A DNA stretch of 10,459 nucleotides, taken from NCBI GenBank assembly GCA_017501125.1, contig JAFVXN010000025.1, forward strand, positions 1 to 10,459, written 5' to 3'. This stretch comes from Clostridia bacterium. Its GTDB lineage: Bacteria > Bacillota > Clostridia > Christensenellales > Borkfalkiaceae. Position numbers and translations under genes: made by a program. Shown here one piece after another: positions 1-8,600 of the stretch; the stretch's first letter is position 1, and every line of letters starts with the position of its first letter. The notes beneath the pieces were generated by a model. That model was not told the DNA's origin, did not search any database, and was given only the letters and a program-made list of their open reading frames with translations.

Positions 1-1698
1 TCCCGATTTTATTTTCAAAAATCCGTGGAAGAATTATCCGTGCCCGAATGCGCTGTTTTGGCAGGATTAGTTAAATCGCCTAATAATTATTCTCCGTTCA
101 AACATCCCGAAAAATGCCTGAGCCGTAGAAATTTAGTCTTAGGCTTTATGCGCCAAGAAGGATATATTGACGAAAGCACCTATCAAGCCGCTATCAACAC
201 ACCGCTCCCAGAAAAACACCACGTTGACGGCGCAGAGGCGTCTTATTGCCAATTCGTCTACGGCGAAGCAGAACGCATATTAGAGGAAAAAGGGATAGAA
301 ATGGGCGGACAATTACACGTATACACCTATCTAAACCGAGACCTGCAACGCCACCTCGTCGAGACGTTAAAGAGCGCATCGACTAATAAGTGCGGAGGCG
401 TCTTAGACAATAAAACGGGGAATTTTATCGCCTATTACAGCGACGTAGGAAACATAGCACGCACGCCTGCCTCCACCTTAAAGCCACTCGCCGTCTACGC
501 GCCCGCGATAGAAGAGAATATTATCTCTCTTGCCACACCCATTTTGGATGAACCAGTCAATTTTAGCGGATATTCTCCTCAAAATTACGACAGGCGATAC
601 CACGGGTACGTGAGTGTAAGAGAGGCAATTAAGAAAAGTTATAACGTACCCGCTGTCAAAACGCTCAACGCCCTGACCGTAGAAAAAGCAAAAAAATACT
701 TGGAAAAGATGAACCTTCCCTTGGGTGAACAAGACCAGCATTTAGCAATAGCCTTAGGCGCAACCGCAGAAGGATATCCGTTGCAACGTCTACTTTCCGC
801 CTACGCAACCTTTGCTAACGGCGGCAATTATCAAAAAGGTGCCTTCATTGAAAGAATCGAGCGAGAAGGCGAAACCCTATACCAAAGGGAGCGGCAGACT
901 ACGAAAGTCTTCGAAGAAACGACTGCCAATCTAATCACTGACGCACTCAAAGACGCCGCCGCGAGCGGCACAGCCAAGAAACTACGCGTCCTCCCCTTCC
1001 AAGTCGCCGCTAAAACTGGAACGTCTGGGGCAAGCGATCTCGTGCGAGACGCATATACCATCTCCTTCACCTCAGGTCTTACCTGCGGTGTCTGGCTCGG
1101 CAAGGCAAGCAACGAAGCGATACCCTATACGGGCGGCGGTCTCCCCTGTGAAATTTCATCAAGCGTATATGAATATTTATACGAGAATTTTCCGCCCGAA
1201 TATTTTACGGATTTTTCCTATTCTAAAGACGTAGGTATTGTAAAACTGGACAAATATTCCTACGAAAAAGACGGCTCTCTTCTTTTGTGTGACCCCCTTG
1301 CGCCCAACGAATACGTCTTTGAAGAATTGCTAAAAAATCATTCCACGCCAACTAAAAGGTCGACTATATTCTCCAATCCCCGTATACCTGCCCCCTATCT
1401 TTCTTATAAAGACTTACAGGCAACGATTATTTTCGACGAATCAAGTCCAAAATTTTATCACTACAAAATAGAAAAAACCGTCGACAAAAAAACAAGCGTT
1501 GTTTACGAAGGTGAATATATGCCTTCGTTTACCGACGATAATTTGCAGAAAAACAAAACTTATATTTATACAATAACGCCGTATTTTAATAACGTGAAAG
1601 GCATCCCCTGCATTTTGCCATCTATAAACACGAAATCGTTCACGACCAACGGAGATAGCCCTTCAAAAATCACGAAAAAACCTTGGTGGGAGTATTAA
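1..1698 (+). CDS. Class A penicillin-binding protein (glycosyltransferase/transpeptidase), 5' end outside the window
   Basis: Bifunctional peptidoglycan synthase acting on the outer face of the membrane: it polymerises lipid II and cross-links the stem peptides. The frame is open from base 1, and an apparent GTG start at 25 is only an internal codon, because the residues before it (RFYFQKS) are already conserved family sequence. Visible residues 1-60 are the end of the GT51 glycosyltransferase domain (YFQKSVEEL, then LAGLVKSPNNYSP, then a RRNLVLGFM segment). The transpeptidase domain follows with all three catalytic motifs: STLK with the acylated Ser at 472-474, SYN at 637-645 and KTG at 1012-1020. 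The usual PGSTFKP context reads PASTLKP. From about base 1420 the C-terminus is predicted beta-rich and resembles a fibronectin type III-like appendage as in several Bacillota PBPs; that domain call is weaker. The N-terminal anchor and catalytic Glu of the glycosyltransferase lie outside the window. It ends just before a terminator shared with the convergent thiI. Confidence 0.93.
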   Translation, partial: SRFYFQKSVEELSVPECAVLAGLVKSPNNYSPFKHPEKCLSRRNLVLGFMRQEGYIDESTYQAAINTPLPEKHHVDGAEASYCQFVYGEAERILEEKGIEMGGQLHVYTYLNRDLQRHLVETLKSASTNKCGGVLDNKTGNFIAYYSDVGNIARTPASTLKPLAVYAPAIEENIISLATPILDEPVNFSGYSPQNYDRRYHGYVSVREAIKKSYNVPAVKTLNALTVEKAKKYLEKMNLPLGEQDQHLAIALGATAEGYPLQRLLSAYATFANGGNYQKGAFIERIEREGETLYQRERQTTKVFEETTANLITDALKDAAASGTAKKLRVLPFQVAAKTGTSGASDLVRDAYTISFTSGLTCGVWLGKASNEAIPYTGGGLPCEISSSVYEYLYENFPPEYFTDFSYSKDVGIVKLDKYSYEKDGSLLLCDPLAPNEYVFEELLKNHSTPTKRSTIFSNPRIPAPYLSYKDLQATIIFDESSPKFYHYKIEKTVDKKTSVVYEGEYMPSFTDDNLQKNKTYIYTITPYFNNVKGIPCILPSINTKSFTTNGDSPSKITKKPWWEY

Positions 1699-1729
1699 AA
1701 AAGAGCGCTATATTGCGCTCTTTTTTTTT
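1697..1729. terminator. Bidirectional intrinsic terminator between the PBP gene and thiI
   Basis: A perfect GAGCGC/GCGCTC stem (1703-1708 with 1715-1720) around a 6-nt loop is extended by an A6 tract on the left and a T9 tract on the right, so it works as a rho-independent terminator in both directions. It begins within the TAA of the PBP gene. Its T/A tract touches the thiI stop codon (1728-1730). Its position between two convergent units fits a shared terminator that ends both transcripts. Confidence 0.9.
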
Positions 1730-2885
1730 ACATTATCACTATTCTTTCTAGTGACGCAAAGGCTTGTTCAATCATCCCCTCAACGTCCAACTTACTTTCC
1801 TCTCTTAATATCTCGTCTAATTTTGGACGGATAGCAGGAAAATCAGGCAAGAAAACCGTACAACAATCTTCATAAGGCAAAATCGACGTTTCGTAAGTGC
1901 CGATTTTTACCGCCCTATCAATAATTTCGTTTTTATCAAACCCCACCAACGGACGCAACACGGGCAACTTTTCAACGACGGAGTTGGAAGAGGTCATCCC
2001 TTCAATCGTTTGGCTCGCAACCTGCCCAAGGCTTTCGCCCGTCACAAGGCATTGTGCACCGATTCTAAGCGCGTGTCTTTCCGCGATGCGGAACATAAAA
2101 CGGCGCAACAAGGTAATCATAAGCTCTGGCTTACACTTCTCGTGTATTGCCTCTTGAATATGCGTGACACTGACAGTGCAAAGATTCGTTCCACAGGTAT
2201 AGGACGAAAGGGTCGTCGCCAAATCAACCACCTTTTCTTTCGCCTGATCGTTGGTGTATGGATAACTATGAAAATGAAGGCAATCGATTTTCATACCGCG
2301 TTTTGCAATCATATGCCCTGCCACAGGGCTGTCGATCCCACCGGAAATCATCAAAAGCGCCTTGCCCGCCGTACCGACGGGCATACCGTTAGCCCCTTCG
2401 ATATAGTTGCCGAAGACCAACGCCTTGTCGTTTTCACGAATATCCACGTTGACGGTAAAAGAAGGCTTGTGGACGTCGACCTTCAACTTATAGTTATAGG
2501 ACAAAATCATCCCGCCCAGTTTTTTACTGATTTCTACGGAAGTCAACGGATATCTTTTATCCCCTCTATGCGACTCAACCTTAAAGGTGCCTTCCTCTTC
2601 GCATACGAGTTTTGCCGCCTCGAAAATATCTTCCAAAGACGTACCCGTTTCGTACGCCAAACTCAAAGTATGCAAACCAAACACCTTTTTCAAGCGCGAA
2701 ACAATCTCATCAACGTCCTCTTCCGCAAAATTGTCAATGATGTACCTACCACTAGGGCGATGCATCTCATGCTTAATTCCACGCAACGATTTTTCAATAT
2801 TGTTGGCAAAAATCTGCTCGAAAAATCCTCGGTTCTTCCCTTTCAAATATATCTCCGCATAACGGATAATAATCACTTGTTTCAT
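1728..2885 (-). CDS. thiI: tRNA 4-thiouridine synthase ThiI (no rhodanese domain)
   Basis: Adenylates uridine 8 of tRNA and exchanges the activated oxygen for sulfur, giving 4-thiouridine; in many bacteria it also serves thiamine thiazole synthesis. The 385-residue protein has the family order: an N-terminal ferredoxin-like domain, a THUMP RNA-binding domain (about 60-165), then a PP-loop ATPase domain with SGGIDSP at 181-187. A conserved EDCC motif (Cys341-Cys342) holds the likely equivalent of the catalytic Cys344 of the E. coli enzyme. It ends soon after, so the C-terminal rhodanese domain of the E. coli type is absent, as in Bacillus subtilis ThiI, which takes sulfur directly from a dedicated cysteine desulfurase. 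Such a desulfurase is immediately upstream, with one base between its stop and this ATG. The ribosome binding site (AAAGGA) lies inside the end of that gene, which implies translational coupling. Confidence 0.96.
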   Translation of the reverse strand: MKQVIIIRYAEIYLKGKNRGFFEQIFANNIEKSLRGIKHEMHRPSGRYIIDNFAEEDVDEIVSRLKKVFGLHTLSLAYETGTSLEDIFEAAKLVCEEEGTFKVESHRGDKRYPLTSVEISKKLGGMILSYNYKLKVDVHKPSFTVNVDIRENDKALVFGNYIEGANGMPVGTAGKALLMISGGIDSPVAGHMIAKRGMKIDCLHFHSYPYTNDQAKEKVVDLATTLSSYTCGTNLCTVSVTHIQEAIHEKCKPELMITLLRRFMFRIAERHALRIGAQCLVTGESLGQVASQTIEGMTSSNSVVEKLPVLRPLVGFDKNEIIDRAVKIGTYETSILPYEDCCTVFLPDFPAIRPKLDEILREESKLDVEGMIEQAFASLERIVIM

Positions 2886-2886
2886 C

Positions 2887-4017
2887 TCATTTCATCCTTT
2901 CGCGCAATTCACGCGCGCACGAATTGATAATTTCCAGCCCTTCTTCCACGTCATTACGCGTCGTTTCGTCACAAAAACTAATTCTCAACACGCCATCCGC
3001 CTGCTTTTCGTTGTATCCGCACGCCAAAATCACCCTGCTGTATCTATGTTTTGCGTTGGAAGAGCAAGCCGAACCCGTACCAACGATAATCCCTTTATCG
3101 CTGAGGGTATGCAACAAAATCTCGCCCCTCAACCCTTCCGCATAAACGGAGGTGACGTAAGGAGAACCGTTTTCGGTAGAAATCGGCGCAAAAATCTCTT
3201 TATCGAGCCCAGCGAGAAGAAAACTTCGCAACTCTTTTAATCTCGCCCAATCCTCTTTAATCGTAGCAAACTTTTCCGTGGCGGCATACTCGAATTGCTT
3301 GATCCCAAAGACGTTTTCCGTCCCACTACGCCTGCCACTCTCCTGACCTCCGCCTATAATATAGGGAGGTAAGACCAAACCTTTTCTCTTTATCAACCCA
3401 CCGACGCCCTTCAATCCACCGATTTTATGAGCGCTTACGGAATACAAATCAATATCCTTTGAAAGCCGAAAAGGAATCTTCCCGTACGCTTGCACGCCGT
3501 CGCTATGGAATATGACGCGCGGATTTTTCTTTTTGACCTTTGCCGCTATCCCGTTGATGTCGTTTATAGCACCCGTTTCGTTGTTGATATGATTCACGGA
3601 GACGAAAGAAGTCTTCTCGTCAATCATATCAAGGAGTTTTTGCACGTCAACGCTACCGTCTTTTTGAAGAGGCGCAAAGCGAGGCTCAATCACCCCTCTA
3701 TTCTTCAACTCTTGAAAAGTCGAATAGACCGCGGAGTGCTCCCCTTGCGTCGTCACGGCGTTGCCACGTTTCGCAAAGGAAAAAATCGCCTGATTGTCCG
3801 CCTCCGTGCCACAAGAGGTAAAGATGAATTCAAATTCTTGCGTGCTACAAATAGGAGCAAGCAAAGCAGTGCGCGCCTGCTTAATTTCTCCCTGAATAGC
3901 AAATCCTTCCCGATACATTGCGGAAGGATTGAAAAATCGTTCAGTTAAAAAGATTTGCGCGCGAGACAAAGCCGTTTGTTTCGGCTTTGTCGTCGCCGCA
4001 TTATCAAAATAAATCAT
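2887..4017 (-). CDS. Cysteine desulfurase (NifS/IscS family), probable sulfur donor for ThiI
   Basis: PLP-dependent enzyme that takes sulfur from L-cysteine, leaving alanine and an enzyme persulfide. The 376 residues cover the whole fold. Visible motifs are YFDNAATT at the N-terminus, EHSA with the PLP-stacking His94, HSDGVQA with Asp173 and Gln176, SAHK with the PLP lysine Lys198, the GGGQESGRRSGTEN loop (223-235), and GTGSACSS with the sulfur-accepting Cys318. All catalytic residues are present. Its adjacency to thiI matches the nifZ-thiI pair of Bacillus subtilis, so tRNA thiolation is the most likely job; Fe-S cluster assembly is a less likely alternative because no scaffold gene is nearby. 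Its ATG overlaps the stop of the upstream membrane-protein gene (ATGA), with AGAGGA as binding site. A perfect inverted repeat lies within its first 18 codons (listed separately). Confidence 0.95.
   Translation of the reverse strand: MIYFDNAATTKPKQTALSRAQIFLTERFFNPSAMYREGFAIQGEIKQARTALLAPICSTQEFEFIFTSCGTEADNQAIFSFAKRGNAVTTQGEHSAVYSTFQELKNRGVIEPRFAPLQKDGSVDVQKLLDMIDEKTSFVSVNHINNETGAINDINGIAAKVKKKNPRVIFHSDGVQAYGKIPFRLSKDIDLYSVSAHKIGGLKGVGGLIKRKGLVLPPYIIGGGQESGRRSGTENVFGIKQFEYAATEKFATIKEDWARLKELRSFLLAGLDKEIFAPISTENGSPYVTSVYAEGLRGEILLHTLSDKGIIVGTGSACSSNAKHRYSRVILACGYNEKQADGVLRISFCDETTRNDVEEGLEIINSCARELRERMK
3965..3991 (-). repeat. Perfect 10-bp inverted repeat (hairpin) in the 5' coding region of the desulfurase
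   Basis: GACAAAGCCG at 3965-3974 and its exact complement CGGCTTTGTC at 3982-3991 flank a 7-nt loop. In the mRNA this would form a stable stem-loop at about nucleotides 27 to 53 of the desulfurase reading frame (codons 9-18). No T tract follows directly on either strand, so it is not a standard intrinsic terminator. It could slow translation or affect mRNA stability, or be chance within coding sequence; function is not shown. Confidence 0.55.
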
Positions 4018-4793
4018 GCTTCCTCTTTGCCGTCGCCAGCAACTTCTTCGGTCTTCGTCATAGAAGCGGCTCGCAGCGCCGCCAATTCTTGCTCGTCCTC
4101 CGCACTAAGTTGCGGTTCCTTCACTTGTTCTTGTTCTTGCAGTAAGCGTTGCTTTTCTTCCTCTTTTTTAATCGCCGCCTTCTTATCCTCTTGAGAAACG
4201 TACCCATCCTCCAAAACGCCTCGACGGGCAAATTTTAAGATGTTGATAAGCAATTCCTCACGGCACTCCAACACGTACAGTTGCCTTTGTGCCCCAGCCT
4301 TTACGAGGATATACATAAAGAACTTATCCTCGGCAGGCGACATATTAGAGGTGCATACAAACGTTTTTATCGTAGGATCGCTGGACAACCTTTCAAAATT
4401 TTGGCTGTCCGCATCCCCCACCTGCATAATCTCCTCAGCGGTAATTTCATACAAAAATTTTCGCTTGTTCACGTTAAAGATACGAGAGATTCTAAGATCG
4501 CCCGACACGAAAGCGTAATCATAACTAACGTTGACGCGTCTTTTGATGAACCACGCAAAAAATCCGAGCGAAACGCTTAACGCAACGGGTATCCACTGAC
4601 TAGCGAAGAGCAGCCACATTGCCGCCAACTCATCACCAGTTAATTCCGGCGAAGGAATATATAAAAGAGCGTTTATCGTGGTAATAATCGCCGCCAATAT
4701 GCTAAGCCAAAACACGACGTTGGCTATTACATAAAATACTGATTGTTTTTTCGCTTTTTGGTTGTGAGCGCATTCTTCGTATAAAACTTCCAC
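4014..4793 (-). CDS. Membrane protein of unknown function, two transmembrane helices and an acidic charged tail (possibly DUF6106-like)
   Basis: No characterised function is recognisable. The 259-residue protein has a short cytoplasmic N-terminus, two strongly hydrophobic segments (about 19-46 and 59-83) with a short loop between them, and a KRR positive flank after the second, which places the rest in the cytoplasm. Residues 85-195 form a predicted alpha/beta soluble domain with an SGDLRISRIF segment. The layout (two helices, then a domain starting with V-x-Y-x-Y-x-x-x-x-GDL) reminds me of the clostridial DUF6106 family, but this is from memory and unverified. Residues 200-259 are rich in Glu, Gln and Lys and probably helical or disordered. 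The start is GTG at 4791-4793, chosen because AAGGAG lies 7 nt upstream and it falls just after the carB-dapF stop. Its stop overlaps the desulfurase ATG by 4 nt, so it is translated with the sulfur genes. Confidence 0.85.
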   Translation of the reverse strand: MEVLYEECAHNQKAKKQSVFYVIANVVFWLSILAAIITTINALLYIPSPELTGDELAAMWLLFASQWIPVALSVSLGFFAWFIKRRVNVSYDYAFVSGDLRISRIFNVNKRKFLYEITAEEIMQVGDADSQNFERLSSDPTIKTFVCTSNMSPAEDKFFMYILVKAGAQRQLYVLECREELLINILKFARRGVLEDGYVSQEDKKAAIKKEEEKQRLLQEQEQVKEPQLSAEDEQELAALRAASMTKTEEVAGDGKEEA

Positions 4794-4800
4794 TCAAAAA

Positions 4801-4806
4801 CTCCTT
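4801..4806 (-). promoter_or_regulatory. Ribosome binding site supporting the GTG start of the membrane protein
   Basis: AAGGAG on the minus strand sits 7 nt before the GTG at 4791-4793, inside the 16-nt gap after the carB-dapF stop. No ATG in frame nearby has a comparable site, so it decides the start. Confidence 0.8.
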
Positions 4807-4809
4807 CAA

Positions 4810-5652
4810 TTAAATTTCAACTGTTCCTTCATAGACCGTTTTGACACTACCCGAAACTTCTACGTCTCCGTTCTTGTGGTAGTTAACGGTCAAATCGCCA
4901 CCGCGAAGTTTTACCGTGACGTTAGTGTCTTGTTCACAATAGCCATCGAGAACAGCCGCAACAACTGCTGCCGCAGCACCCGTACCGCACGCCCAAGTTT
5001 CACCGTTCTTACGTTCCCAAACGCGCATCTTAATAGTCGCCTTGTTGACGACACGGACGAATTCCGTATTGATGCCTTCGGGGAAATATTTTGCATTTTC
5101 GAACTCAGGTCCAATCTTCTCTACGTCGACGGCGTCTACCTTATCGCAAAATACGACGCAATGAGGATTACCGACGTTGACAAGCGTCACGTTATATTGC
5201 TCGCCAGCAATGGCAATCGGCTTATCCACCACCTTTTCTTCGTCGAAGACGCTAGGGATCTTCAAGCCGTTCAACTCCGCCTTACCCAAATTCGCACAAG
5301 CAGAGTTTACCTTACCGCTGAAGGAATAAACTTTTACGTCGCAAACGCCACCCACCGTCTCAATGGTCATATCGTTTTTCTTGACGATACCCTTTTCATA
5401 AAGATATTTCCCTATGCAACGGATTGCATTACCACCTTGAGGGGCTTCCGTGCCGTCCTTATTGAAGATTCGCATCTTCGCATCCGCTACCGTAGAGTTC
5501 TCCACGAGCGCAATACCGTCACCACCAATACCATAATGAGGGATAACGTGGTTTACGGCAATCGATTCTGGACAAGTAATCTTGCCGTCACGGTTGTCAA
5601 AAACGATATAATCGTTGCCACAAGTTTGCATCTTCGTAAAGTTTAATTTCAA
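4810..5652 (-). other. dapF: DapF (diaminopimelate epimerase) domain of the fusion, first catalytic Cys replaced by Gly
   Basis: Residues 1072-1351 of the fusion have the length of a stand-alone DapF (about 275). The family enzyme interconverts LL- and meso-diaminopimelate using two cysteines. Conserved here are the N-terminal KMQTCGNDY motif (1078-1086), GIGGDG (1112-1117), FNKDGTEA (1134-1141), GNPHC with His1235, WERKNGET with Glu1284 and Arg1285, and ACGTG with the second catalytic cysteine Cys1293 (4987-4989). The first catalytic position, normally MCGNG, reads QGGNA: Gly1144, codon GGT at 5434-5436. So the substrate-binding residues are kept but one of the two acid/base thiols is missing. 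Residue 1072 is encoded by TTG (5650-5652), the point where a free-standing DapF would begin, so a secondary in-frame start is conceivable; the preceding GAGAAG is only a weak binding site. It may be an altered epimerase, an inactive regulatory domain, or a lineage variant. Confidence 0.9.
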
Positions 5653-8600
5653 TTTTTCGCTTCTCAACGCGTTGATATCGACAAGTTCCGTATTATTTTC
5701 CGTAAACTTACTTGCGATAATATCTGCCAGTGCGTTAGCCGTATCCAAAGAGGTAAGCACCGTGATACCAAGCAAAATCGCGTGGTGATGCAAACGGATA
5801 AAGTCGTTGATAGATTCCATATCCGTCTTACCCGTGTAGACGATATAGTCAATCTTGCCTTCGTCCATTAATTTGATTACGGAATCAGTCGCAGAAAGTC
5901 TTTCGACAACCTCACAATCGATGCCCAAGTCGTTAATAACTTTTGCCGTGCCTTTAGTTGCATACATCGAACAGCCAAGATCCCCGAACTTCTTTGCGAT
6001 GGAAAGCAAATCGAGTTTGTCTTGATCGTTGACGGTCATATACACGCCGACGTGCTGTCTATCCGAAGGATGGCACATCTTAAAACCTGCGGAAACAAGA
6101 CCTTTGAACATCGCCTCTTCAATCGTTTTGCCAATACCCAAAACTTCACCAGTAGATTTCATTTGAGGACCAAGTTGGGAGTTAACGTCGTTGAGTTTTT
6201 CAAAACTGAACACGGGCACTTTGACCGCCACGTAAGGAGAAGAAGGATATAAACCTGTACCAAAGCCCAGTTTTTTAAGTTTCGCCCCGACGATAATCTT
6301 CGTCGCCAACTCGACCATGGGTACGCCCGTTACCTTAGAAATATAAGGCACCGTACGAGATGCACGGGGGTTAACCTCGATAACGTACAACTGACCACGA
6401 TAGATAAGATACTGGATGTTGATAAGCCCCTTCGTCTTCAATTCAAGCGCGAGTTGCGTAGAGACTTCAATAATCCTTTCCAACATAGAATCCTCCAAGT
6501 TGTACGGAGGATACACCGCAATAGAGTCGCCCGAGTGGATACCCGTACGCTCAATATGTTGCATAATACCAGGGATAAGCACGTCTTTCCCGTCGGAAAT
6601 CGCGTCGACCTCCAACTCCGTGCCCATCAAATATTTGTCGCACAAAACGGGATTTTCAATGCCTTGCGCCAAGATTACGTCCATATAACGGCAGACGTCT
6701 TCTTCCGTGAAGGCAATCGTCATGTTTTGACCGCCAATAACGTAAGAAGGGCGAAGCAAGACGGGGTACTCGAGTTTCTCCGCTGCGGCAAGTGCCTCCT
6801 CTTTCGTCATAACGGTAATTGCCTTTGGACGAGGAATCGAATACTTTTCAAGGAGTGCCTCGAATCTTTCTCTATCTTCCGCCGCGTCAACGCTATCAGC
6901 CGACGTACCCAAAATGCGGATACCGTGCTTGTCGAAATAGGAGCAAAGATTGATGGCGGTCTGCCCACCGAAAGTAATGATAACGCCGTAAGGCTTTTCA
7001 ATGTCAATAATATGTTGTACGTCTTCAGGCGTCAGCGGCTCGAAATACAATCTATCCGCCGTGTCAAAGTCCGTAGAAACCGTCTCGGGGTTGTTGTTGA
7101 TGATAACGACCTCGTAGCCAAGTTCCTTTAACGTCCATACGCAGTGAACGGAGGAATAGTCAAATTCAATACCCTGCCCGATACGGATAGGGCCCGAGCC
7201 GATAACGATGATACGTTTCTTTTCACTTCTATCCACGAAAGGTTTCGCCTCGTCGTGTGCCACCTCGTCGAAGGTGGAATAGAAATAAGGCGTCTGCGCC
7301 GCAATCTCTGCCGCACAGGTATCAACCATCTTGTAGACAGCCTTCTTTCTATAAGGAATTTTTTGTCCGCTGAGCGCCGCAATATCCTTATCCAAATAGC
7401 CAAGGCGTTTACCTTCCTCGTACAATTCACGCGTCAGTTTACCACAGGACAATGCGTTCTCGTAGTTGATGAGGTTAAGCAATTTATTCAAGAACCATCT
7501 ATCGATTTTGGTTGCGTCAAAGATTTCGTCAACCGTCACGCCCTTTTTCAAAGCCGCATACACGATAAACAATCTTTCATCCGTCATTTCGTGGAGACGA
7601 GGCAACAATTCTTCCTTCGTCATCCCTGCAAACTTCTTATGATTGAGCGTAGAAAGAGATATCTCTGCCCCACGCACCGCTTTCATAATCGCCATCTCAA
7701 AGGAGGTACCGATGGACATAACTTCGCCCGTAGCCTTCATACGAGTACCGAGTTCACGCTTAGCATACAGGAACTTATCGAAGGGCCACTTAGGCATCTT
7801 GACTACTAAGTAGTCAATCGTCGGTTCAACGCATGCGTAAGAAGTGCCCGTAACGTCGTTTTTAATTTCGTCCAGCGTATAGCCAAGTGCAATTTTCGAC
7901 GTGACTTTTGCGATGGGGAAACCCGTTGCTTTAGAGGCGAGCGCAGAAGAACGGCTAACACGAGGGTTAACCTCGATAACCGAATACTCAAAAGAATCGG
8001 GATTCAAAGCGAACTGCACGTTGCATCCACCTTCAATGCCCAGTTCCGTGATGATAGCAAGCGCCGCGCCACGGAGCATATTATATTCCTTACTGGAAAG
8101 GGTCACGGCAGGCGCAACAACGATAGAGTCGCCCGTATGGATACCGACGGGGTCAAAGTTTTCCATCGAACATACCGTCAATACGTTGCCTGCGGAGTCG
8201 CGCAATACTTCGAATTCGATTTCTTTCCAGCCTGCGATATATTTTTCGATGAGAACCTGCGTAATAGGCGACAACATCAAGCCATTGTGAGAGATTAGAC
8301 GCAACTCTGCTTCATTGTAAGCAACGCCACCGCCTGCACCACCAAGCGTATAAGCAGGACGAATAATGACGGGATAGCCGAGTTTGTCAGCGATCGCCAC
8401 ACACTCATCCACCGTATACGCGATGTCGGAGGGAACGCAAGGCTGATTGATTTTTTCCATCGTTTGCTTGAACAGTTCTCTATCTTCCGATCTATCGATA
8501 GCGTCCAACTTTGTACCGATCAATTTGACGCCGTGCTGCGCAAGGAAACCGGATTTCGCCAGTTTGCAACCCATCGTCAAACCCGTCTGCCCACCCAACG

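Noticed and set aside
25..27. GTG as the start of the PBP gene
   Set aside because: The codons before it encode conserved glycosyltransferase-domain residues (FYFQKS) in the same frame, so the gene enters from outside the window.
2010..2927. 305-codon open frame on the + strand over thiI
   Set aside because: It lies antisense to a fully conserved ThiI, its protein has no recognisable motif, and there is no ribosome binding site or operon logic.
4876..5646. 256-codon open frame on the + strand opposite the DapF domain
   Set aside because: Shadow of the minus-strand coding sequence. The minus frame has unmistakable DapF motifs, and the + product resembles no family I know.
6454..7809. Two long + strand open frames (6454-7131 and 7144-7809) opposite carB
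   Set aside because: Antisense shadows of conserved CarB; their products are Arg/His/Asn-rich as expected from the reverse complement.
7799..7817. Perfect 8-bp inverted repeat TTGACTAC/GTAGTCAA with a 3-nt loop inside carB
   Set aside because: It encodes conserved CarB residues (IDYLVVK region), has no T tract, and an 8-bp stem of this kind can arise by chance; no context suggests regulation.
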